A stretch of 51,062 nt of DNA from Methanolobus sp. Lineage in GTDB: Archaea; Halobacteriota; Methanosarcinia; Methanosarcinales; Methanosarcinaceae. The position numbers were made by a program, and so were the translations under genes. The notes under the pieces were generated by a model. That model did no database searches and was not told where the DNA came from. It saw only the letters and a program-made list of their open reading frames with translations. Below are positions 32,654 to 39,563 of the stretch, in pieces (the stretch's first letter is position 1; every line of letters begins with the position of its first letter). The stretch spans positions 5,209 to 56,270 of the forward strand of contig JARVGJ010000015.1 of the NCBI GenBank assembly GCA_029762595.1, written 5' to 3'.

Positions 32654-32702
32654 TTTTTACTGGTACATAAGTTTAATATTAATTACCCCATTTGATACCA
32701 GC

Positions 32703-33722
32703 ATGAAGTATAAAACTGTTGCCATTGCATTGATTGTGGTTTTCACCATATTATTGATGACAGATTATATGCCATGGCAGATTTCCAATGATAATGAAAT
32801 AGAGGAGATCTACACCCAGACAAGAATCCTGATGGATACCACAGTCACATTATCAGTGGCCAGTTCTGACCAAAAACATGCCTATGAGGCTATTGACAAT
32901 GCCTTTGCAAGGATGTACTCTGTTGAGATGAACATGAACAAACATGACAACAATAGCCAGGTCACCATACTTAACGACCAGGGATTCATACCTGGAGCAG
33001 ACCAGGAACTTGTCGATGTGATAGAACGCTCCGGATATTATTACAGGGTAAGCGGAGGAGCTTTCGATATATCCATACAACCGATCCTTGACCTGTGGGC
33101 AAGTAAGTACAGACCCGGAGGAACATACCAGGATCCAACATCTGAAGAAATAAACGAAACATTAAAGCTGGTAAACCATTCTGAGATCATCTTCAAAGGG
33201 AACAACATAAGCCTTGCGCCGGGAATGAAGATAACCCTTGGAGGAATTGCAAAGGGATATGCAGTAGACATTGCAATTGATTCGCTCAAAGAGGACGGGA
33301 TCACCTCAGGCTTTGTCAATGCCGGAGGAGATGGAAGATATATGGGGAGCAAACCAGACGGTACCATGTGGAGAGTCGGTTTGCAAAATCCGGAGAAAAG
33401 CGAGGATGTAATAACAATCATGAGAATCGAGGATGCAGCTGTTGCCACAAGCGGTAACTATGAACGCTATTTCAGCGATACGGCAAAAGTATCACACATA
33501 GCTGACCCCCGGACAGGCTATCCCTCCAGTAAACTTATAAGCGCAACTGTAGTGGCCAGAACTGCAATGGATGCTGACGCATTTGCAACTGCCGTATTCA
33601 TTCTTGGGGAGGATGAAGGCATAGATATGATAGAAGAACTTGATGATGTAGAGTGCCTGATCATCACAACAGACAAAAGAATAATCCGCTCCAGCGGCTT
33701 TTCATTCTATGAGAACAATTAA
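32703..33722 (+). CDS. apbE: FAD:protein FMN transferase ApbE
   Basis: A 339-residue enzyme that moves FMN from FAD to a threonine of target proteins such as RnfG, outside the membrane. It has an N-terminal signal anchor (residues ~4-22), a DTTVTLSV start to the fold, GGIAKGYAVD with the FAD-binding lysine, VNAGGDGRYMG (Mg/FAD loop), and SHIADPRTGYPSS with the DxxTG-like metal site (ADPRTG). The upstream extension to 32616 is non-family sequence, and the ATG at 32703 follows a TATA-like TTTAATATTAA at about 32671-32681. Divergent from the rnf operon, its likely partner. Confidence 0.92.
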   Translation: MKYKTVAIALIVVFTILLMTDYMPWQISNDNEIEEIYTQTRILMDTTVTLSVASSDQKHAYEAIDNAFARMYSVEMNMNKHDNNSQVTILNDQGFIPGADQELVDVIERSGYYYRVSGGAFDISIQPILDLWASKYRPGGTYQDPTSEEINETLKLVNHSEIIFKGNNISLAPGMKITLGGIAKGYAVDIAIDSLKEDGITSGFVNAGGDGRYMGSKPDGTMWRVGLQNPEKSEDVITIMRIEDAAVATSGNYERYFSDTAKVSHIADPRTGYPSSKLISATVVARTAMDADAFATAVFILGEDEGIDMIEELDDVECLIITTDKRIIRSSGFSFYENN

Positions 33723-33733
33723 GGCAAGTAAAT

Positions 33734-34276
33734 TCACTTAAGACTGACCTTATGAAGGGTCTCATAAACAGGCCCTTGTGGGGTCAGAGTACTTTTTTTC
33801 AATTTTATTGAATCTACCTGCATCTTCCCAAGCTCAACATCCTTTAATTCATCCAGCAGCTCTAAGAACTCTGTTTTTTTCTTTTTAGGAAGATACTTGA
33901 CCCTTGCAAGGGTAGCATGTGCACTGAAATTATGAAGATTTGGCTCAAATACAAATGAAGCAAGTGAATTGTTCACAGAATCTGATAGCTTATCAAAGCC
34001 ACCGTCGCAACCCAGCCAAATGACCTTTGCGAATTTCGGTTTAGGAAAAACACCAACTCCCCTCACATGTGCCTCAAATGACCCACAATCTATATGATCA
34101 AGTGCATTGGAAATATCCGCCACCTCACCATCAGGGACATCACCCAGGAATTTCATGGTAATATGAACTATACCAGGGTCTACAAACTTGAATTTAAAAT
34201 CATTGAACCTGGACTGAACATCGGCAATTTTATCATGCAACTCCCTTGGCAGGTCTACAGCAACAAAAGCTCTCAC
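33734..34276 (-). CDS. thpR: RNA 2',3'-cyclic phosphodiesterase ThpR (LigT family)
   Basis: A 180-residue 2H phosphoesterase with both catalytic motifs: HITMKFLGDV (near residue 40) and HATLARV (near residue 125). The family opens 2',3'-cyclic phosphates and has RNA ligase activity in vitro; the RNA end-processing role in archaea may connect with tRNA splicing. I start at the GTG at 34276 (MRAFVAVDLP), with GGTGAT 7 nt upstream. It is convergent with apbE, 11 bp from its stop, and divergent from dacZ. Confidence 0.87.
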   Translation of the reverse strand: MRAFVAVDLPRELHDKIADVQSRFNDFKFKFVDPGIVHITMKFLGDVPDGEVADISNALDHIDCGSFEAHVRGVGVFPKPKFAKVIWLGCDGGFDKLSDSVNNSLASFVFEPNLHNFSAHATLARVKYLPKKKKTEFLELLDELKDVELGKMQVDSIKLKKSTLTPQGPVYETLHKVSLK

Positions 34277-34413
34277 CAAATATATCACCAATTACCATTT
34301 ATATTTGATGCATAAATTAATAACGCTACTGAGCAAGTTTATTTATAAAATATGGATATATAATATAATATCTTTCGATCACTTTAACGTTTAGATGAAT
34401 CTGAGGGGATAAT

Positions 34414-35286
34414 TTGGACAGTACGGAAGTAGTAGTCAGCGCTGCTGTAAAGATTGCAGAAAGACTGGAAGCCAGGGCCATAATAGTATCCGGAGACATT
34501 AATTTAGAGAAGGTAGAAACACACATACCTGTGTATTTTACAAGCCGTAAACAAAAGAATCTAATCGATCACCTGGTGGCAAGCAGCAAAACAAAGGAAG
34601 AGAATTCAAAGGAGATACTGGATAAGTTAAACCAGCAGGCTGCCGGAAAAACAGAACAGATAGAAAACCTCTCAGCCATTGGTTTCATGACAGAAGATGT
34701 AGATGAGGGAAATGTAGTCGGGATAATAGAAAGCAAGGAGTCATATGCAATAGTGATCCACAACCTGGCTTACAATCGTATGCTGAAAACACTTAAAGAA
34801 TGCGAGGAAAGGATATCAGCAGGAATACTGCGCACGGTACTGAAAATAGCCTTTGACATATCAGATAGCGGGCGCGAAGGCAAAAAGATCGGTACTGCAT
34901 TTATACTCGGTGATGTCGAAGAGGTGTTGACGCGTTCTCACCAGATGATACTTAATCCCTATACAGGACAGGCAGATGATGACCGTAACATACTGGACCG
35001 GAAGAATTGGGAATCCATAAAAGAATTTGCACAGCTTGACGGAGTTTTTGTCATATCGGAAGAAGGCATGATAGAGGCTGCCGGAAGATATCTGGACGTG
35101 GATGCCAGGAACATATCCGTAGATAAAGGCCTGGGCGGACGACACGTATCAGCAGCTGCCATCACAAGAGACACAGTAGCAATCGCAATAACTGTTTCGG
35201 AATCAGGAGGAGTGATGCATATATACATGGACGGAAAGGAGGTCATACATATAGAATCAACTGAGCGGGCCTTGCGTTGGAGATGA
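34414..35286 (+). CDS. dacZ: Diadenylate cyclase DacZ (c-di-AMP synthase)
   Basis: A 290-residue archaeal diadenylate cyclase. Residues ~1-120 are the DacZ N-terminal region (AAVKIAERLEARAIIVSGD), and the C-terminal ~130 residues are the DisA_N catalytic domain with LDGVFVISEEG (DGA motif as DGV) and GLGGRHVSAAAI (RHR motif as RHV). It makes cyclic di-AMP, an archaeal signal controlling osmotic balance and potassium transport. The start is a TTG preceded by GAGGGGAT. It is the only gene in its unit; a 499-bp gap follows. Confidence 0.9.
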   Translation: MDSTEVVVSAAVKIAERLEARAIIVSGDINLEKVETHIPVYFTSRKQKNLIDHLVASSKTKEENSKEILDKLNQQAAGKTEQIENLSAIGFMTEDVDEGNVVGIIESKESYAIVIHNLAYNRMLKTLKECEERISAGILRTVLKIAFDISDSGREGKKIGTAFILGDVEEVLTRSHQMILNPYTGQADDDRNILDRKNWESIKEFAQLDGVFVISEEGMIEAAGRYLDVDARNISVDKGLGGRHVSAAAITRDTVAIAITVSESGGVMHIYMDGKEVIHIESTERALRWR

Positions 35287-35785
35287 AGTGATACATTGGA
35301 TCTTAAAATTATAGGAGATAACGACAATTGGCCCTGAATTGTATTATAAAGAGGACTTTTGTTCAATTGAAGAGCAAATTAAAAATAAATCTAAAGAGTC
35401 GTGCATAAACCTGTATCAATACGAAAAAAGTACTGGTCTGCACAAAATTCAGCGTTGAGATGGGGAGTTACGACAATTATTTATAGTTGTGGCTAGCTGC
35501 TTAATTATGGAAGGTAAGAGTGCGCCGGGGAGAGTATGGTTCTTTGAACTCAAAAAAGGGCAGATGAGAACATAGGAATTGTTCAGGACGTAGAATTGCG
35601 GCCTTTAAAGGAAAATGAGAGATTTAATTTCCAATAAAGTGCACATAAAAAACGGTAGTTTCAAAACCGTCATTGATCATGTGTTCAAGCCTGAACTCTG
35701 CGGCCGTAAAGATCAATAATACAGGCATGTGGATTTAGTATCGGACATGCTTTTAAGAGCTTTAGAATTCCGGAAGGTATGAGTT
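35287..35785. other. 499-bp gap with no recognised gene
   Basis: No credible ORF over 35 codons was found. A short GTG frame (about 35401-35496, with KKYWSAQNSALRWGVTTIIY) reads somewhat protein-like but lacks a ribosome binding site and could be a relic. A small hairpin (ACGGT..ACCGT, ~35653-35671) and a GC-rich patch near 35520-35545 hint at an unannotated RNA, which I cannot identify. Confidence 0.4.
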
Positions 35786-36094
35786 TTGGCCCCATGGATC
35801 TTCACAATAGCTGAAAAAGAGCTAAACGATGGTGAAAAGAAATTAGTGATACTGGAAAACAATAAACTGCTGCTGCTGCGACAGAAGGGTACATTCTATG
35901 CAATGTCAAACAAGTCCCCACATATGGACTGCCCTCTTTCAAAAGGGACATTTAAGGAATATGTGGTAGAGTGCCCATGTCATGACTGGCACTTCGATAT
36001 AAGAAATGGCGAGTTTATCGATGCAAAGGAAATAAAGGCCCCAATCTATGAAACAAAGGTAGAAGATGGCAACATTTATGTGAATATCGAATAA
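35786..36094 (+). CDS. Rieske-fold protein with a Cys-to-Ser change in the cluster site
   Basis: A 102-residue Rieske ferredoxin-like protein (FTIAEKELNDGEKKLVILEN start, NIYVNIE end). The second ligand box is intact: CPCHDWHFDIRNGEF (Cys and His of CxxH). The first box, normally CxH, reads NKSPHMDCPLSKG, so Cys is Ser (TCC) while the His remains; another Cys lies three residues on. The usual [2Fe-2S] with Cys2His2 ligands would therefore miss one cysteine unless the neighbouring Cys replaces it. It is the length of a NirD-like or dioxygenase-ferredoxin protein. The TTG at 35786 follows GGAAGGTATGAG. Partner unknown. Confidence 0.82.
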   Translation: MAPWIFTIAEKELNDGEKKLVILENNKLLLLRQKGTFYAMSNKSPHMDCPLSKGTFKEYVVECPCHDWHFDIRNGEFIDAKEIKAPIYETKVEDGNIYVNIE

Positions 36095-36269
36095 TGAACT
36101 ATAATTGAACTTACAATGCCCTATTAAAAGATCATGCTGAACATCCTTCTCACTTCTTTCAAGTTGGATAGTAACCACCACTATAATCCCAAAGAGAGAC
36201 GATATTGGTACAATAAAGAGAAGGATTGGGAGAAGGATTTAAGTCTATTTGAAATATGAGGTGATGAAA

Positions 36270-36641
36270 GTGGATACAAAGAAAATCATAGAGGGGCTCA
36301 AACAGGCTATCAAAGTTCCAGGCCATAATGCCTCAACTGACGGAAAATCAGGAGATTTGCCACCTAAGCAAGGCGAGGGACTAGAAACAGAAAGAAAAGA
36401 AGTGATCATATATGCCCTAAGTACCTGCCCATGGTGCAAGAAAGCAAAGAAATTCTTCACGGAAAAAGGAGTTGATTTCGAATATATAGAGTATGACAAG
36501 GCAGACGAGGAAACCCGTAAATACATACAGGAAGACTGCAAGGCCTATACAGAAACATTGGGTTTCCCTATTGTTAAAATAGGCGATGATGCAGTGGTCG
36601 GTTATAATACCAAGAAATATTCAAGTCTGCTGGACAGGTGA
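36270..36641 (+). CDS. Glutaredoxin-like thiol oxidoreductase with N-terminal extension
   Basis: A 123-residue protein: a ~45-residue N-terminal extension with a Gly/Pro-rich linker, then a glutaredoxin/NrdH fold with the CPWC active site (C53, C56) in ALSTCPWCKKAKKFF and the cis-Pro TLGFPIVKI region. Methanogen proteins of this kind are reduced by the ferredoxin:disulfide reductase encoded next door. I start at the GTG at 36270, preceded by GAGGTGAT; the ATG at 36264 overlaps that site. Ten bases separate its stop from the start of the next gene. Confidence 0.88.
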   Translation: MDTKKIIEGLKQAIKVPGHNASTDGKSGDLPPKQGEGLETERKEVIIYALSTCPWCKKAKKFFTEKGVDFEYIEYDKADEETRKYIQEDCKAYTETLGFPIVKIGDDAVVGYNTKKYSSLLDR

Positions 36642-36651
36642 GGTAATACCC

Positions 36652-36993
36652 ATGGATACAAAGAAACGCATGGAACAATTAAGGACAATGTTCCAGAGGG
36701 TCATAGACCCGCTGGGGTACAAGTTCAGCCCCGATGAAGAGATCGTTGAGTTTCTGCTGGAGCAGGAAGTTATGATCGAAAAGGAGAAAGGTAGTCCTTT
36801 CTGCCCCTGCCAGGGACTGACCGGGGAAAGGGAGCATGATATGAAACTTGTATGTCCGTGCATACCCTTCCACAGGGAACATTACGATGCAATGAAAAGA
36901 TGTTGGTGCGGACTTTATGTCCATAAGGATGTTAATGATCCCGATGAGCTGTTCCAGATATCAAAAAAGGAATTTGAAGCATCAAGGAAATAA
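36652..36993 (+). CDS. Ferredoxin:disulfide (thioredoxin) reductase catalytic subunit
   Basis: A 113-residue FTR beta-type subunit. The six cluster/active-site cysteines form CPC (51-53), CPC (68-70) and CWC (84-86) with spacings x14 and x13, giving one [4Fe-4S] cluster and a redox disulfide. It reduces its partner thiol protein with electrons from ferredoxin, here very likely the glutaredoxin-like product of the preceding gene. The ATG at 36652 has GTGAGGT upstream; the longer frame is inside the preceding gene. Confidence 0.92.
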   Translation: MDTKKRMEQLRTMFQRVIDPLGYKFSPDEEIVEFLLEQEVMIEKEKGSPFCPCQGLTGEREHDMKLVCPCIPFHREHYDAMKRCWCGLYVHKDVNDPDELFQISKKEFEASRK

Positions 36994-37053
36994 GATGAAA
37001 AGGAGCAAAAACACCATTATACTAAATGGCTTGTGATCTTATTTTATAAAAAT

Positions 37054-37073
37054 GGGACTTAAATACAAGTCCC
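37054..37073 (+). terminator. Hairpin after the glutaredoxin/FTR operon
   Basis: GGGACTT and AAGTCCC pair around AAATAC (7-bp stem) about 60 bp after the FTR stop. No long T-run follows. The gap 36994-37426 contains this and the aceP-side terminator. Confidence 0.5.
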
Positions 37074-37356
37074 TCATTAACAGAGGATCTTAGTTTCCAG
37101 TTGCCCTTGACCCGGGACCAGGTCTGCATTATATAAAATAGCCTTTTGACTGAGATGTATATGCTTGAAGTCATCTGAAATATGCGGCACTATATTGCCT
37201 TCAGGATTTGTGCGATTCCCGTCACACTGGGGTAAAGATTTCCAGACTGTAGCAGACCATCTTTTAGATATGTGTATCAACCATTTGTGACTAACTTCCA
37301 GTACATTCAGAGTTACATGGAAAATTGTACATCGTTTCGGCGTGTTAGCAGAAAGC

Positions 37357-37386
37357 AAAAAAAAGTTGGCTGGTCCCTACCAGCCA
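37357..37386 (-). terminator. Intrinsic-type terminator of the YaaH transporter gene
   Basis: On the minus strand TGGCTGG and CCAGCCA form a 7-bp stem with a 6-nt loop, and the sequence continues AACTTTTTTTTGC with eight T (37364-37357). It lies 40-70 bp after the transporter stop. Confidence 0.75.
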
Positions 37387-37426
37387 GTGTTCCTCAAAGA
37401 TCCATACTACTATGCTTATCTGATAA

Positions 37427-38005
37427 TTACTCACCTGGTGGGCACAATCCCGGACAGTTGAGCTTACCAACCTCATTCATGATTATTGCAATAGCAGTGT
37501 AGAGTGAAGCAAGACCAAGGAGAAGGGTAATTACACCTGCAACTACTCCGCCTATCAAAGCAAGACTGAAGAAAGTAAGGTCCAGCAATATGAAGGTCAC
37601 TATGATTGCTTTCAAGCCGATCTTAAAGGTCACAATGGTCAACAGGGTTGCTATGATACCCCATATTATTAGATACCAGAAACCTGCAGAAGCACTCATT
37701 GCCTCCATGACACCGCCGAATATACCTATTGTAGTGGCTATCTGGATGAATGCCCATGAGAACCAGAATAATGCGAAGGCACCAAATGCAGATGCACCAA
37801 AAGTATCTCCTTTTTTCCATAGCTCAAAGCTGGCGAACAACTGGGCAAAACCACCCAGAAAGATAGCTGTCGATATGACCATAACAGCATCATCGAAAAT
37901 ACCCAGTACCAGTAATCCAAGGAATGTTGCTGCAAATCCCAGGCCAAAGAAACCCAATGGCGCAGGGCTTGCAGTTGTATCTTTAATTGTAATTTCTCCA
38001 TCCAT
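37427..38005 (-). CDS. GPR1/FUN34/YaaH-family transporter (acetate uptake, AceP type)
   Basis: A 192-residue protein with six membrane helices. The family N-terminal motif N-P-x-P-L-G is present as SPAPLGFFGLGF (residues 13-24), followed by AIFLGGFAQLFASFELWKKG with the conserved small-residue helix and charged loop, and FGAFALFWFSWAFIQI. In Methanosarcina the homologue AceP has been linked to acetate uptake; ammonium or succinate transport is possible in other lineages. The ATG has GGGAAGTGAT 6-15 nt upstream. The last residues (NCPGLCPPGE) carry two cysteines. Confidence 0.85.
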   Translation of the reverse strand: MDGEITIKDTTASPAPLGFFGLGFAATFLGLLVLGIFDDAVMVISTAIFLGGFAQLFASFELWKKGDTFGASAFGAFALFWFSWAFIQIATTIGIFGGVMEAMSASAGFWYLIIWGIIATLLTIVTFKIGLKAIIVTFILLDLTFFSLALIGGVVAGVITLLLGLASLYTAIAIIMNEVGKLNCPGLCPPGE

Positions 38006-38510
38006 AGTTTATCACTTCCCTAATATAATTAATGTATAAATATTAAACAATTCTATTTGCACATAATTGTTTAGTACTGACTCTAAAAGAAACTGTCAGA
38101 AAATTAATTCAATTGGTTTTGTAAATAATTTAATAATTGCTACCTCCTTCTAATTATACCAATTTCACCTCCACATAAGTGCTTTAAAATAGAGGTATAT
38201 ATCATTTTTGATTGTTAAAAAAATTTATAGTTTCTCATAAGCGTTTGTTTACAAATTAGACGAACAAAAGAAGGTATAAAGGAAAATAGAGCTAATTTAG
38301 TTACTTTTTATTCCTAAAACACTAAAAAGAACCTATTCAGCGTTAAATAAAAAATTACATTTGCAATATATAAAGAAAGTGTGTTTGTATTTATCGGTTA
38401 TGCATGAAAGGTACAAACATATCCCGGAAAGAATATATAACATAACCAAGTAAATAATTGGCCTTGTATAAAATAAATAGAACACCAGACAAGCATAAAA
38501 GTCAGCCGAA
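38006..38510. other. 505-bp AT-rich gap with the transporter leader
   Basis: No gene seen. On the minus strand a TATA-like GATATATACC (~38197-38206) would start a transcript near 38175 with a leader of ~165 nt. That leader holds two strong Shine-Dalgarno-like motifs, GGAGGTGA (~38166-38173) and AAGGAGGTAG (~38141-38150), with no ORF longer than a few codons after either. Confidence 0.4.
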
Positions 38511-39551
38511 TTAAATCTTAAAGCGTAGCAGTGCGGCAATCCCACCAAGTGCAAGCAGCTTCTGTCCTGGTTCGAATATAGTACTGAAGACTACGATCTT
38601 GCCCTGGATGTTCTCAACATCCTGCAGGAATGAGTCAATACCACCTTTTTCACGCTCGATCCTCAACATCTCATCAGCCACCAGAAGCACTTCAATGGAG
38701 CCATACTCAAGAGCATTCCTTACCTCTTCGACCCCATAGGCAGCCTTTCCATCCATAGAGATCTCCCTGAGCAGATCATCAATTAGGCGGGACTCACGGG
38801 CTATGCGTGATTCCTCCATTATCCGGTCCACTGCACCGCGCCTGAGAACCTCCTGAAAACCTGACATGCCTATGGAAGATGTATCCTCGGTGATTACCCG
38901 GGAAACCAGCTCAGGGTCCTTTGAACTTAAGTATTTCATAAAGTCATCTTTTGTGAATCCCGGTCCTGAAACCACAATTGCTTCAGACTCCGCTGCGGCA
39001 TGAACGAGCTGGTCCAGTATGTCCTGGAAAAATACCTCCCGCAGAGTTCCTTCACCTTTACCTGATGACTGGCTGATATGAGAATATGTTTCAATACCAT
39101 AATGTCGCACAAGACCAATATCCGCGTCTCCCTCTTCAATAGCAACTATGACAACCTTCGGACGTTTTGAACATGCTTCTGCTTCATCGATACGCTCAAG
39201 CTGGTCCTTTTTCCAGGTCTTAATGATCGAAATATCCAGCCCCTTCTCCACATTGAAAGTATGATAATGACCTGCATCCATACCATGCTCAATGGGACCA
39301 TGTATCCTCAAACGATTTGAGAATTTGTGGAATTCTAGTTCTTCTACCCTTACACCAAGTCTAACTGTTTTCTTCTCTACCTTTTCAGGTCGGATTTTAT
39401 CTGCTACTGAATCGGCTTTCCTTTTGGTCAGCGCAAATACGAGGTCACCTTTCTCTATGATATATTTCAGGTGCCAGAGGTCGTCAAGTGTTTCAGGGAC
39501 AAGTCTGATCTCACCCTCTCTGCCTTTTAGATACCTTTTAATTACCCTCAT
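38511..39551 (-). CDS. pelA: mRNA surveillance factor pelota (aPelota/Dom34)
   Basis: A 346-residue ribosome-rescue factor. The N-terminal Sm-like domain begins MRVIKRYLKGREGEIRLVPE and contains ETLDDLWHLKYIIEKGD; the central eRF1-like domain shows VVIVAIEEGDADIGLVRHYG (no GGQ motif, as expected for pelota); the C-terminal domain has GAVDRIMEESRIARESRLID and the eL30-like AAYGVEEVRNALEYGSIEVLL. With aEF1A-GTP it recognises stalled ribosomes with an empty A site. Directly upstream in the same operon is the NFACT/RqcH homologue. Confidence 0.95.
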   Translation of the reverse strand: MRVIKRYLKGREGEIRLVPETLDDLWHLKYIIEKGDLVFALTKRKADSVADKIRPEKVEKKTVRLGVRVEELEFHKFSNRLRIHGPIEHGMDAGHYHTFNVEKGLDISIIKTWKKDQLERIDEAEACSKRPKVVIVAIEEGDADIGLVRHYGIETYSHISQSSGKGEGTLREVFFQDILDQLVHAAAESEAIVVSGPGFTKDDFMKYLSSKDPELVSRVITEDTSSIGMSGFQEVLRRGAVDRIMEESRIARESRLIDDLLREISMDGKAAYGVEEVRNALEYGSIEVLLVADEMLRIEREKGGIDSFLQDVENIQGKIVVFSTIFEPGQKLLALGGIAALLRFKI

Positions 39552-39563
39552 ATTTACACACCA

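Noticed and set aside
35520-35545. GC-rich patch suggestive of a stable RNA such as 7S or RNase P RNA
   Set aside because: None of the conserved SRP or RNase P core sequences is present, and no long pairing could be found.
37077-37358. 93-codon minus-strand frame between the FTR gene and the YaaH transporter
   Set aside because: It starts at a TTG inside the T-tract of the transporter terminator, has no ribosome binding site and matches nothing I know. The composition is somewhat protein-like (GNRTNPEGNIVPHISDDF), so a gene remnant is possible, but I could not support a gene.
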